Of a stretch of DNA of 14,175 bases, positions 6,424 to 13,069 are shown piece by piece (the stretch's first letter is position 1; each line of letters starts with the position of its first letter). Under the pieces are notes generated by a model. The model did not search any database and had not been told where the DNA came from. It saw nothing but the letters and a program-made list of their open reading frames with translations. Origin of the DNA: Chloroflexota bacterium (GTDB taxonomy: Bacteria; Chloroflexota; Anaerolineae; Anaerolineales; Villigracilaceae); contig JAEWVF010000101.1 of the NCBI GenBank assembly GCA_023459215.1, positions 1-14,175 on the forward strand. The letters are read 5' to 3'. The position numbers and the translations under genes are program-made.

Positions 6424-7020
6424 ATGTCAGAGCATCTCAGTACCTATCTGTCACCTAAAATGCAAGGCCGCCCGAGAGCCGATGGCAACGGAAACGGCAT
6501 TTTTGCCAAGGAGCCTATTAAAAAAGGCGAGCTCGTAGCCGTTTTCGGGGGTGTCGTTTATGAATGGGACACCTTTGTTACCCTTCCTGAAATAGAACGC
6601 ACGCTTTGCATCCAGGTCGAAGAAAACCACTTCCTGGTGCCGCGCCCTATCGGGGAAGGTGATTATGTCAACCACTCCTGTAATCCCAATGCCGGGCTTT
6701 CGGGGCAGATAGCACTGGTTGCAATGCGTAATATTCATCCCGGCGAAGAAGTTTGTTTTGACTATGCCATGAGCGATACGCTTCCCTACGATGAGTTCCC
6801 CTGTGACTGTGGCGCGCACAACTGCCGCGGACGGGTCACGGGTAACGATTGGCGTTTGCCAGAGTTGCAGAAGCGTTATGCCGGCTTTTTTGCGCCGCAT
6901 GTTCAGCGCAAGATCGATGCCTGGCGCGCCGAACAGCGCGCGGCTGCTCGCCTGTCACGCCGCCGCGAGAACTATGTTTACGGTGGCGCGGTCGCCATTC
7001 CGACGACCCTGTACGAATAA
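6424..7020 (+). CDS. SET-domain protein (predicted lysine methyltransferase)
   Basis: SET domains transfer methyl from S-adenosylmethionine to lysine. This 198-residue protein is a minimal SET fold: RADGNGNGIFAKEPIKKGELV (18-38, equivalent to the G-x-G start), the pseudoknot motif YVNHSCNPNAG (81-91), GEEVCFDYA (107-115) with the conserved Tyr114, and a post-SET CDCGAHNCRG (127-136) whose Cys127, 129 and 134 would share a zinc with Cys86. A basic tail (about 160-185) may bind substrate or nucleic acid. The ATG at 6424 is preceded by GGGA (6411-6414, 9 bases away); an earlier ATG at 6420 is out of frame. It is monocistronic, between two terminators. The substrate is unknown; bacterial homologues may methylate chromatin-like or ribosomal proteins. 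Confidence 0.85.
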   Translation: MSEHLSTYLSPKMQGRPRADGNGNGIFAKEPIKKGELVAVFGGVVYEWDTFVTLPEIERTLCIQVEENHFLVPRPIGEGDYVNHSCNPNAGLSGQIALVAMRNIHPGEEVCFDYAMSDTLPYDEFPCDCGAHNCRGRVTGNDWRLPELQKRYAGFFAPHVQRKIDAWRAEQRAAARLSRRRENYVYGGAVAIPTTLYE

Positions 7021-7038
7021 AAGCAAACCGCTTTGATG

Positions 7039-7073
7039 AAAACTCCCGCACCGTTCGGTGCGGGAGTTTTTTT
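7039..7073 (+). terminator. Intrinsic terminator after the SET gene
   Basis: AAAACTCCCGCACC (7039-7052) is perfectly inverted as GGTGCGGGAGTTTT (7057-7070) with a GTTC loop. The T-run continues to 7073. It is a strong plus-strand terminator. Confidence 0.92.
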
Positions 7074-7087
7074 GTGCTTAAAGCGCA

Positions 7088-7118
7088 GCCCCCACCGGGG
7101 GGAGGACCCGGTGGGGGC
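7088..7118. repeat. Second strong hairpin downstream of the SET terminator
   Basis: GCCCCCACCGGG (7088-7099) and CCCGGTGGGGGC (7107-7118) are a perfect 12-bp inverted repeat with loop GGGAGGA. No T-tract follows; instead AAAGGAGG (7126-7133) comes 7 bases later with no credible reading frame after it. The rest, up to 7253, holds only small inverted repeats (GTCAC/GTGAC at 7208-7226 and ATGAC/GTCAT at 7245-7257). Confidence 0.6.
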
Positions 7119-7253
7119 ATTCGCCAAAGGAGGAGACAGTAGGAGCTATTGCCCTATCTCTTGGTCATTATGATACTAGCCTGTTGAAACTTCGTCCACC
7201 TATATATGTCACTTTTTGTTGGTGACGTATTTCACAAAAACTTTATGACGTTG

Positions 7254-7913
7254 TCATTTCAAGTTTTTGTTCAATTCATCGAGCAGGCCGGGCGTTAGTT
7301 TGGGTTTGGCCTTGGGCGGCTGGATCCGGCCCGAGACGCGGGCGCTGTCCAATTCGGTGCTCAGGCGCATCCAGTCATCGACCAGCAGGATGAAGTGCGG
7401 GGTTTTATCGTGGAAGAAATAAGGCGAAAGGAAGAATCGCAGCCAGAAACGCGAGAGCGGCGATTTTGTCAGGTGGACAACGTTGGCGGTGCGTGACAGC
7501 AATGGCCCGATCATCTCGCGCTTCCAGGAAGACATCCGGTTGGGCGGGAACAGGGCCGACATCTCGGACGATGTTACTCGGTGGATGCGCTTGTAGGAAA
7601 TATTCAGACGCAGGAAGGGCGTGATGATCCTGAAGTGGTCGCCGAAGAGCTGCACGTAGGCAAAATTGCGGATTGTGAGCAGGAACAGGCTGAAAACCAC
7701 ACAGCCGCCGCCAATTGCCAGCAGCACAATCCCATTCAGTTCGGGCATGGTGACAAGTGGATTTTCTGCGGGGTCGATGTAGAACCATTCCGCTCCCCAG
7801 AGTATGCCAACATATAACAACAGCACTGCGCCCAGGAGCAGGATGGGCGGCCACCAGCGTCCAAGCAGGTGCCGGTATAGCAGCAAAGGGTATCTTCGTC
7901 CGCCGCGGGCCAT
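7254..7913 (-). CDS. Two-TM membrane protein with possible bacterial PH-like domain
   Basis: A 219-residue protein with a basic N-terminus, hydrophobic segments at about 22-40 and 60-80, and a soluble C-terminal part (about 85-190) reading as alternating beta strands (AYVQLFGDHFRIITPFLRLNISYKRIHRV), which resembles the bPH2-type domain that follows two TM helices in bacterial membrane proteins. I infer that fold from the pattern only. The C-terminus is Lys/Pro-rich. The start is the ATG at 7913, one base after the translin stop codon; an in-frame ATG at 7925 would overlap it. GGAGG lies 14 bases upstream, so coupled translation is likely. It is the last gene of the DUF3467-translin unit. Confidence 0.72.
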   Translation of the reverse strand: MARGGRRYPLLLYRHLLGRWWPPILLLGAVLLLYVGILWGAEWFYIDPAENPLVTMPELNGIVLLAIGGGCVVFSLFLLTIRNFAYVQLFGDHFRIITPFLRLNISYKRIHRVTSSEMSALFPPNRMSSWKREMIGPLLSRTANVVHLTKSPLSRFWLRFFLSPYFFHDKTPHFILLVDDWMRLSTELDSARVSGRIQPPKAKPKLTPGLLDELNKNLK

Positions 7914-7914
7914 T

Positions 7915-8598
7915 TTACTCGTCATCGCCTCCGAAACGGGCCAGCGCCGGGGCATCGGGAGGGTTTTCGCCGCTGATCTGGGCGCTCAAGCGCGAGATTG
8001 CCTCGGCCAGGTGTCCGCCGCGCAGGCTGAAGGTGATGTCGCCGCGGGTTTTTTCGATGATGCTGCGGGCGATGTCGGTCTGGCGGCGCAGGCCGTTGGT
8101 GATGGCATCGGGATAATCCATCGTCACCAGCACGGCGTAAATATCGTCCATCTGGGTCAGCAGGCGCTCGGCTTCGTTGGAATAGCCGTGGCGCAGGATG
8201 TCGAGACAGCGCCGGCGCAGTTCGCCGACCACCTCGGCCAAGCCGTTCAGGTAGGTGGCGTGCTCGGCTTTTAATTCATCCGGGCCGGGCAGGGCCTCGC
8301 CGCGGATCAAGGCGCAGGTGACGTTGGCCTCGACAAATTCCTTGAGCGCATCCTGGGTATAACCGGCATAGTACAGATCGGGATAATCACGCAGGCTGGT
8401 GCGCAGGGAATCGGCCAATTGGCTGGCTTCGGCCAATTGCTGCTGCATGGTTTCTTCCTCGCCGCGGTGAACAGCCCGGATGGCCTGTGAACAGTGGCGG
8501 GTGAGCATGCGCGCCTGGGCCAGGGCCTGGTCGCGGGCTGCGGTGCGCGAATCGAAGGTGTGGCGGATTTGTTCCGAAATTTCTTCCAGTTTCTGCAT
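7915..8598 (-). CDS. Translin-family protein
   Basis: Translins are all-helical, ring-forming proteins that bind single-stranded RNA and DNA; with the paralogue Trax they form the C3PO ribonuclease. The 227-residue product has the family length and blocks: CSQAIRAVHRGE (36-47), LADSLRTSLRDYPDLYYAGYTQDALKEFVEA (61-91), YLNGLAEVVGELRRRCLDILRHG (116-138) and IARSIIEKTRGDITFSLR (176-193). Glu87 and Glu90 match the spacing of two catalytic acids of Trax (EYVEA), and Glu122 and Glu126 sit where Trax has Asp and Glu, so nuclease activity is possible (alignment from memory). AAGGAAG precedes the start. DUF3467 is 18 bases upstream, the membrane protein one base downstream. The last 25 residues are a Pro/Gly/acidic tail. 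Confidence 0.75.
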   Translation of the reverse strand: MQKLEEISEQIRHTFDSRTAARDQALAQARMLTRHCSQAIRAVHRGEEETMQQQLAEASQLADSLRTSLRDYPDLYYAGYTQDALKEFVEANVTCALIRGEALPGPDELKAEHATYLNGLAEVVGELRRRCLDILRHGYSNEAERLLTQMDDIYAVLVTMDYPDAITNGLRRQTDIARSIIEKTRGDITFSLRGGHLAEAISRLSAQISGENPPDAPALARFGGDDE

Positions 8599-8616
8599 CG
8601 GTCTTCCTTGTTAAAT

Positions 8617-8970
8617 TCAGGATTTGTCTTCGCCAGGCGGAGGGGCATCCGGCGGCTGCTGGAAAGGCTTGAAGAGCTGGTCGGCCAGCGAGGCGGAGGC
8701 GGATGGGACTTTAATCTCGCCAAAGGCGGCTTCGTAACGCGCCAGGTTTTCGCCCAGGGCCTTGTGGAGCAGTTTGGCGCTGAGCGGCGACATCAGGATG
8801 CGCGACCCGATCCGCGCGCGCGATTCGCCGGGCAGCAGGTGGGCAAAATCGAGCACCATATCGGCGGGAGAGTGGGCGATGCGCACCAGGTTGGCGTAAA
8901 CCGGTTGCAGTTCACTGGGAACTTCAAGGGATGTGGTTGGCCGGGGGCCGGGTTTGGAAATTTCTGTCAT
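8617..8970 (-). CDS. DUF3467 family protein
   Basis: A 117-residue protein of the DUF3467 family, whose function is not established. The core SELQPVYANLVRIAHSPADMVLDFAHLLPGESRARIGSRILMSPLSAKLLHKALGENLARYEAAFGEI spans residues about 19-84 and shows the family's pattern of a short strand, the D-F-x-x-L-L-P motif and the MSP-x-x-A-K helix. The C-terminal 30 residues are Pro/Ala-rich and probably disordered. The start is the ATG at 8970, with GGGAG 5 bases before it; the frame stays open further upstream, but that part crosses the ssb-side hairpin. It is the first gene of the DUF3467-translin-membrane protein run. Confidence 0.82.
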   Translation of the reverse strand: MTEISKPGPRPTTSLEVPSELQPVYANLVRIAHSPADMVLDFAHLLPGESRARIGSRILMSPLSAKLLHKALGENLARYEAAFGEIKVPSASASLADQLFKPFQQPPDAPPPGEDKS

Positions 8971-8980
8971 CTCATCTCCC

Positions 8981-9022
8981 AAAAACGATGACAACCTGCC
9001 AGGCGGCAAGTTGTCATCGTTT
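8981..9022 (-). terminator. Terminator or attenuator hairpin between ssb and the DUF3467 gene
   Basis: AAACGATGACAAC (8983-8995) is perfectly inverted as GTTGTCATCGTTT (9010-9022), and TGCC/GGCA (8997-9000/9005-9008) extends the stem past one mismatch. On the minus strand the stem is followed by five U residues (8985-8981), giving a terminator for ssb. The DUF3467 ribosome binding site begins at once after it (8980-8976), so read-through could regulate the downstream genes. Confidence 0.8.
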
Positions 9023-9030
9023 CAAATCGC

Positions 9031-9459
9031 TTAGAAGGGAATATCATCATCGGGCGCGCCGACGAAGTTACCGCCGCCCATGTCGCCGCCCATGCCTCCG
9101 CCGCCAATATCATCGCGGCTGGACAGGAAGCGCACCGTCTGGGCGGTCACTTCGTAGCTGGAACCGTGCGAACCGTCCTGCTTCTGGTAGATTTTCGGCG
9201 AACCGGTGGCCGGATCGGGGCGCAGGGTGCCTTCGATCAGCACTTTGCTGCCTTTTTTGACGTACTGGTTGCATACTTCGGCGGTTTTGCCCCAGGTGGT
9301 TACGCGGAACCAGATGGTTTCCTTGACGGTTTCGCCGCTATTGCTGGTGTATTGACGATTGGTGGCGACCGAGAACGAGGTGACAGGCTGGCCTGAAGGC
9401 GTATAACGCATTTCGGGGTCGCGACCAACATTACCGGCGATGATGATAGTGTGGAACAT
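9031..9459 (-). CDS. ssb: Single-stranded DNA-binding protein
   Basis: Binds and protects single-stranded DNA in replication and repair and recruits partners by its acidic tail. The 142-residue product has the OB-fold start MFHTIIIAGNVGRDPEMRYTPSG, the strand block TIWFRVTTWGKTAEVCNQYVKKGSKVLIEGTLR (48-80), a Gly-rich linker (118-134) and the diagnostic C-terminus DDDIPF. AGGAG lies a few bases before the ATG. A promoter-like TACAAT is found at 9505-9500. RecO, encoded elsewhere in this window, is a known SSB partner. Confidence 0.95.
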   Translation of the reverse strand: MFHTIIIAGNVGRDPEMRYTPSGQPVTSFSVATNRQYTSNSGETVKETIWFRVTTWGKTAEVCNQYVKKGSKVLIEGTLRPDPATGSPKIYQKQDGSHGSSYEVTAQTVRFLSSRDDIGGGGMGGDMGGGNFVGAPDDDIPF

Positions 9460-9499
9460 ACTTTCTCCTTTTGTCTACAGGGACCGAAAAATTTTCTCT

Positions 9500-9526
9500 A
9501 TTGTACCCGAACAAGGGCATTTGCAA
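9500..9526 (-). promoter_or_regulatory. Candidate ssb promoter
   Basis: TACAAT (9505-9500, minus strand) is a near-consensus -10, with TTGCAA (9526-9521) 15 bases upstream as a weak -35. The leader to the ssb ATG would be about 34 bases. Confidence 0.4.
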
Positions 9527-9540
9527 GCCTGTCGTTTGCC

Positions 9541-9724
9541 GGTTAACTACCTTGACAATGTCACACTAAGATTGGCGTGTTCTTTTTTACCACAACGGTA
9601 ACGAAGGAGCACGACGGAAACCCGTTTCTTTTGTTTTTCGCCCTTCGTTGTGGTACTTTGTCGCCGTCGTGGTGAAAGGTTTTAGTCACTCTGCCGAAAT
9701 GTGACATGGTCAAACTACTTAACC
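9541..9724. mobile_element. 184-bp MITE-like element with inverted-repeat ends
   Basis: The outer 25 bases of both ends are inverted copies with 21 of 25 matching: left GGTTAACTAC...TGTCACA (9541-9565), right TGTGACA...GTAGTTTAACC-like sequence ending TTAACC (9700-9724). Inside, ACCACAACGG and CACGACGG blocks (about 9590-9620) recur inverted at about 9640-9675, so the interior is also partly palindromic. It contains no gene. Its right end carries the last codons and TAG stop of the TPR-like gene. No target duplication was found by eye. A non-autonomous transposon or a dispersed repeat is the likeliest reading. Confidence 0.5.
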
Positions 9725-10197
9725 CCACGCCAATCGCCGCTGTTGAATTCGGCCAGGAAGGTTTCGCGGTCATCCCTATCCTGTATCGCTTCGGCGGCTT
9801 TTTTGGCCAGTTCGATGAATTTGAGCGCTTCGCTTTTTTGCCCGTTGACGGCGTAAGCGCGCGCCAGGCCTTCGTAGACAAAGGCGACATCGAAATCATC
9901 CATCTCGGACTTGTTTTTGTCGAAGACCTCGTAGCACAAGGTGGCATGTTTCAGGGCTTCGACCCCGTTGCCCTGCACGGCATGGACCCGCGCCAGCAGC
10001 CATTCGCCGCGTTTATGGCGCGTGGCGGTGCCGACGGTGCGCCAGTGGGCCAGGGATGCGTGCGCAAAATCGAGCATGGCGGCATCTTCGGCTTTGCTCC
10101 GCTCGGCTTTATCGAGCAATTCCCAGGTTTTGTGGTGAAACTCCACCGCAAAGAAATAGTGGGCCTGTTCCACGGTATAGGTTTTTTCTTCAGCCAT
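9715..10197 (-). CDS. TPR-like helical protein, function unknown
   Basis: A 160-residue all-helical cytosolic-looking protein. Residues 63-95 (RGEWLLARVHAVQGNGVEALKHATLCYEVFD) and 104-137 (VAFVYEGLARAYAVNGQKSEALKFIELAKKAAEAI) follow the TPR pattern with the G/A/A spacing, suggesting protein-protein interaction. The N-terminal 60 residues (HYFFAVEFHHKTWELL) form further helices. The start is the ATG at 10197 with GGGAG 5 bases upstream; a TTG at 10209 is in frame but overlaps that site. The last codons overlap the inverted-repeat element at 9541-9724. Partner and role are unknown. Confidence 0.75.
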   Translation of the reverse strand: MAEEKTYTVEQAHYFFAVEFHHKTWELLDKAERSKAEDAAMLDFAHASLAHWRTVGTATRHKRGEWLLARVHAVQGNGVEALKHATLCYEVFDKNKSEMDDFDVAFVYEGLARAYAVNGQKSEALKFIELAKKAAEAIQDRDDRETFLAEFNSGDWRGVK

Positions 10198-10212
10198 CTT
10201 TTCTCCCAATTT

Positions 10213-10272
10213 GCTGACAGGCTACTTCCTGGTGCTGCCAGCGTCAGTGTATTTCATGTTTAAACCATTATA
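10213..10272 (-). promoter_or_regulatory. -10 element and leader hairpin of the TPR-like gene
   Basis: A perfect TATAAT lies on the minus strand at 10272-10267, but no good -35 is seen at the right distance. In the leader, 10242-10235 and 10220-10213 can pair (GCUGGCAG with CUGUCAGC, one G-U) just before the ribosome binding site. Confidence 0.35.
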
Positions 10273-10320
10273 CGAGAGAAGCCCGGAAAATCATCCTTTT
10301 GTCATGGAATAATATTTATG

Positions 10321-10362
10321 CAGGAAGCCCCACAAATAACTTGCGGGGCTTCCTGATTTTTT
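10321..10362. terminator. Hairpin terminator between the lipoprotein and TPR-like genes
   Basis: CAGGAAGCCCCACAA (10321-10335) pairs with TTGCGGGGCTTCCTG (10341-10355) with one mismatch. The clean T-run (10357-10362) is on the plus strand; on the minus strand, where the genes lie, the stem is followed only by an A/T-rich stretch. It probably ends the lipoprotein transcript 17 bases after its stop. Confidence 0.7.
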
Positions 10363-10371
10363 GCCGAAAAA

Positions 10372-11337
10372 CTACTTCACATTCAGGTAGATGCTGTCCA
10401 GCATCAGGGTCGAGCCGTCGGCCATGCTCATCTCGGCGATCTCAACTCGGATGTGCCCGCTCACGCCCAGGGCGGCGAAATCGAGCGGCAGGGAGAAGGT
10501 GGACGGCTGGCCGATGTCCTCGTTTTGAACCATGAAACCGGCTTCGCTGACGGCCATCCCGTCCGGGCCGTAAACGCGATAGAGCAGGGTATTTTCAAAG
10601 GGGCCGACAGTGGTGCTGCCGCTGATGGTCACCTGCGGGCCGACGCTGGCCTCGGGGGCCGGGTCGCTGATGCTGATCTGGCGCACCAGGCCGGTCGGCG
10701 CGGTGGTTGTGACGCGCAGGACACGATAACCCATTTCGTTGTACTCGAAGGTCATCGTCAGCGGGACGGTTGGGCAGCAGGCCGGGTCATTTGGCCCGGA
10801 AACGATCGCGGCCAGGTTGATTTTGCCGTTTTCGATGCTCAACGCTTGCACAATCGGCCGGTCGCCGAGACCGTAGGTGGCCGGGGCGGCGTGGACGGGC
10901 ATACCACCCTGGTTGAGCAGCGCGGCCAGGAAAACGAACTGGCCTGTCCCGCCGAAGTTGAGTCCGACCGGCACCACGGCATCGCCCGCACCGTCGCCGT
11001 TGATGTCGCCCAGGGCGATCTGGTCGCGCAGGATGAAGGCGGCCACATACCCGACGGCTGCCGGGTCGCTGCCATTCTGGTAGCTGCCATCGACGAGGAT
11101 GTAATCCATTTGGCCGCCATCAAAGGATGCCAGGGTGTAGGTGGCGTTCAGGGCCTGTTCCACGGTCAGGGCCGGGGTGTCGATGACCGGGGCCGGGGTC
11201 GCGACCTGCGGCGTGGATTCATCGACGATAACGGGAGCAGGCGTCGGGGAGTCCGCTGCGCTGGTCAGCCCAAAGGGCAGCGTGCAGGCGCTCATCACGA
11301 GCAGGATCAAAAGCGAGATAAAAATCGGGGTTTTCAT
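10372..11337 (-). CDS. Lipoprotein with Gmad2-like immunoglobulin domain
   Basis: A 321-residue secreted lipoprotein. Residues 1-18 form a signal peptide ending in the lipobox-like VMSAC with Cys18. A Pro/Thr/Val-rich linker runs 29-56. The middle domain (57-215) contains DINGDGAGDAVV (111-122), a calcium-loop-like FG-GAP pattern, and an adjacent Cys pair (187-188). The C-terminal 220-320 (ISISDPAPEASVGPQVTISGSTTVGPFENTLLYRVYGPDG) matches the Gmad2 domain known from spore germination and envelope proteins. The start is the ATG at 11337 with AGGAT upstream; a longer frame to 11373 lacks signal-peptide form. It lies downstream of the lpdA terminator. The role is unknown, probably at the cell surface. 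Confidence 0.8.
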   Translation of the reverse strand: MKTPIFISLLILLVMSACTLPFGLTSAADSPTPAPVIVDESTPQVATPAPVIDTPALTVEQALNATYTLASFDGGQMDYILVDGSYQNGSDPAAVGYVAAFILRDQIALGDINGDGAGDAVVPVGLNFGGTGQFVFLAALLNQGGMPVHAAPATYGLGDRPIVQALSIENGKINLAAIVSGPNDPACCPTVPLTMTFEYNEMGYRVLRVTTTAPTGLVRQISISDPAPEASVGPQVTISGSTTVGPFENTLLYRVYGPDGMAVSEAGFMVQNEDIGQPSTFSLPLDFAALGVSGHIRVEIAEMSMADGSTLMLDSIYLNVK

Positions 11338-11375
11338 AATCCTATCCTTTTTTGAAAAATTTGTGGCGGCCAAAG

Positions 11376-11403
11376 AAAAAGACCGCCTTTCTCAGACGGT
11401 CTT
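11376..11403 (-). terminator. Terminator of lpdA
   Basis: AAGACCG (11379-11385) and CGGTCTT (11397-11403) form a stem. On the minus strand it is followed by a U-rich run (TTTTTCTTT, 11380-11372). It lies 21 bases after the lpdA stop. Confidence 0.75.
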
Positions 11404-11424
11404 AAGCTCGTTTTTGTTTCTTGC

Positions 11425-12825
11425 CTAGATGTGAATGGCGCTGCCCTCGGCGGCGTGGGCGGCTTCCATGATGGCTTCCGAAATGGTCGGGTGGGCATGC
11501 ACGTTGCGGGCGATTTCGGCGGGGGTCAGTTCCATCATCTGGGCCAGGGTCAGTTCGGGCAGCAGTTCGGTCACTTCGGGGCCGATCATCGAAGCGCCCA
11601 AAATCTCGCCATATTGCTCATCGATGACCAGTTTGACGAAGCCAGCGTATTCGCCCAACCCGAGCGCTTTGCCGTTGGGCTGGAAGGGGAAGCGCCCGAT
11701 TTTGACGGTGTAGCCGCGTTCCTTGGCCTGGGCTTCGGTCAGGCCAAAGGAGGCAATCTGCGGCTGGCAGTAGGTGGCGCGCGGCATCATTTCATAGTCG
11801 AGCGGGTGGATTTCGCGGCCGGCAATCGCCTCGGCGGCCAGGATGCCCATCGCCGAACCGACGTGCGCCAGCATCAGTTTGCCGGTCACATCGCCGATGG
11901 CGTAAATGCCCGGCACGCTGGTCTGCATTTTATCGTCAATCTCAACAAAGCCACGCTCGCTGATCTTGACGCCGAGCGCTTCGAGGCCCAGGTCTTTGGA
12001 ATTGGGACGGAAGCCGATGGCCACCAGGGCTTGTTCGGCTTCGAGGGTTTTATTTTCTCCGTTGGCCGATACGGTGACTTTCACACCCTCAGCGCTGGTC
12101 TCGACCGCTTCGACCTTGTGCCCGGCCAGGATTTTGATGCCGCGCTTCTTGAAGGATTTTTCCAATTCGGCGGAGACTTCTTCATCTTCGAGCGGCACGA
12201 TGCGCGGCAGCATCTCGACAATGGTCACATCGACGCCGTAGGAACTCCACACCGTTGAAAACTCGACGCCAATCGCGCCCGAGCCGATGACGACCACGCT
12301 TTTGGGCAGTTTCTCCTGCAAAATGGCTTCCCAGTAGGTGACGACTTTTTGCCCGTCGACTTTCCATGCACCGGGAACGGCGGACGAGGCCCCGGTGGCG
12401 ACGATGATATTTTTGGCCTTCAGTTCGCTGACTTTGCCGTCTTTATCCGTTACCGCGACTGTGTCTTTTGCGGTCAACTTGCCGACGCCCATGTGGACGG
12501 CGATATTGTTCTTTTTCATCAAAAAGCCGATGCCCTTGACCAGCCGGTCCGAGACCTGGCGGCTGCGTTTGACGGCCACGCTGTAATCGAGGGTCAGGTT
12601 TTCGAAGGAAAAGCCAAATTCCTTGCCGCGTTCGCGCAGGGTGTGGGCAACATCGGCATTCTTGAGCAGGGCCTTGGACGGGATGCAGCCTACGTTCAGG
12701 CAGACGCCGCCCATCCATTGCTTGTCAACAATGGCGGTTTTCAATCCCAACTGCGAGGCGCGGATGGCGGCCACATATCCGCCCGGCCCGGCGCCGATAA
12801 CGACAACATCATATTGTTCTGACAT
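11425..12825 (-). CDS. lpdA: Dihydrolipoyl dehydrogenase (E3)
   Basis: Reoxidises dihydrolipoamide of 2-oxoacid dehydrogenase complexes or the glycine cleavage system, reducing NAD. The 466-residue product has the FAD motif GAGPGG (11-16), the redox-active disulfide GGVCLNVGCIPSK (Cys42, Cys47), the NAD motif GSGAIG (181-186), the second FAD motif YAIGDVTG and the C-terminal catalytic HAHPTISE with His445 and Glu450. The start is the ATG at 12825 with AGGAGA 5 bases upstream; the 12-residue extension to 12861 would translate that site. It is monocistronic here: E1 and E2 genes are not in the window. Confidence 0.95.
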   Translation of the reverse strand: MSEQYDVVVIGAGPGGYVAAIRASQLGLKTAIVDKQWMGGVCLNVGCIPSKALLKNADVAHTLRERGKEFGFSFENLTLDYSVAVKRSRQVSDRLVKGIGFLMKKNNIAVHMGVGKLTAKDTVAVTDKDGKVSELKAKNIIVATGASSAVPGAWKVDGQKVVTYWEAILQEKLPKSVVVIGSGAIGVEFSTVWSSYGVDVTIVEMLPRIVPLEDEEVSAELEKSFKKRGIKILAGHKVEAVETSAEGVKVTVSANGENKTLEAEQALVAIGFRPNSKDLGLEALGVKISERGFVEIDDKMQTSVPGIYAIGDVTGKLMLAHVGSAMGILAAEAIAGREIHPLDYEMMPRATYCQPQIASFGLTEAQAKERGYTVKIGRFPFQPNGKALGLGEYAGFVKLVIDEQYGEILGASMIGPEVTELLPELTLAQMMELTPAEIARNVHAHPTISEAIMEAAHAAEGSAIHI

Positions 12826-12963
12826 GAAAATCTCCTCTGAGATGAATTTATGCTCTTGCACTACAAACTTTGGATGCCCGAACCCGCAAATGGTTGCATC
12901 GTATCCTGCGGTTGGAAATCGGACAATATTTCCCTATTTTACTATACCGGCCCGATGAGTATG

Positions 12964-12993
12964 AAAAAAGCAGCCCGCTCGAGGCTGCTTTTT
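12964..12993. terminator. Bidirectional terminator upstream of lpdA
   Basis: AAAAAGCAGCC (12965-12975) is perfectly inverted as GGCTGCTTTTT (12983-12993), with a T-run on either strand. It can end minus-strand transcription from the hydrolase gene at 13262-13921 before the lpdA promoter region. Between it and the lpdA start (12826-12963) I see only A/T-rich promoter-like sequence (TATAGT at 12946-12941, minus strand) without a convincing -35. Confidence 0.75.
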
Positions 12994-13039
12994 GTGTTGT
13001 GTGGCGCGCGATGATATCCCGCGTTATGCCAGATAGGGC

Positions 13040-13060
13040 GGGCGGATTAGCAATCCGCCC
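13040..13060. repeat. Short GGGCGGATT hairpin
   Basis: GGGCGGATT (13040-13048) and AATCCGCCC (13052-13060) form a perfect 9-bp inverted repeat with a 3-base loop. It lies next to the larger palindromic element and shares the CGGATT unit. Such short hairpins occur dispersed in many genomes; a genome-wide count was not possible. Confidence 0.5.
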
Positions 13061-13069
13061 CACGAAATC

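Noticed and set aside
7149..7187. Hydrophobic 12-codon frame starting with TTG after AAAGGAGG, a possible leader peptide or small toxin
   Set aside because: The start is non-ATG, the spacing from the ribosome binding sequence is long, the frame is very short and nothing is downstream on that strand. The sequence alone does not support a gene.
10453..11355. Long plus-strand frame opposite the lipoprotein gene
   Set aside because: It is antisense to a gene with signal peptide and recognisable domains. Its protein is Gly/Asp/His-rich without motifs, as expected of a GC-driven shadow frame.
11431..12258. Long plus-strand frame opposite lpdA
   Set aside because: It lies wholly inside the well-supported dihydrolipoyl dehydrogenase gene and its translation has no family features.
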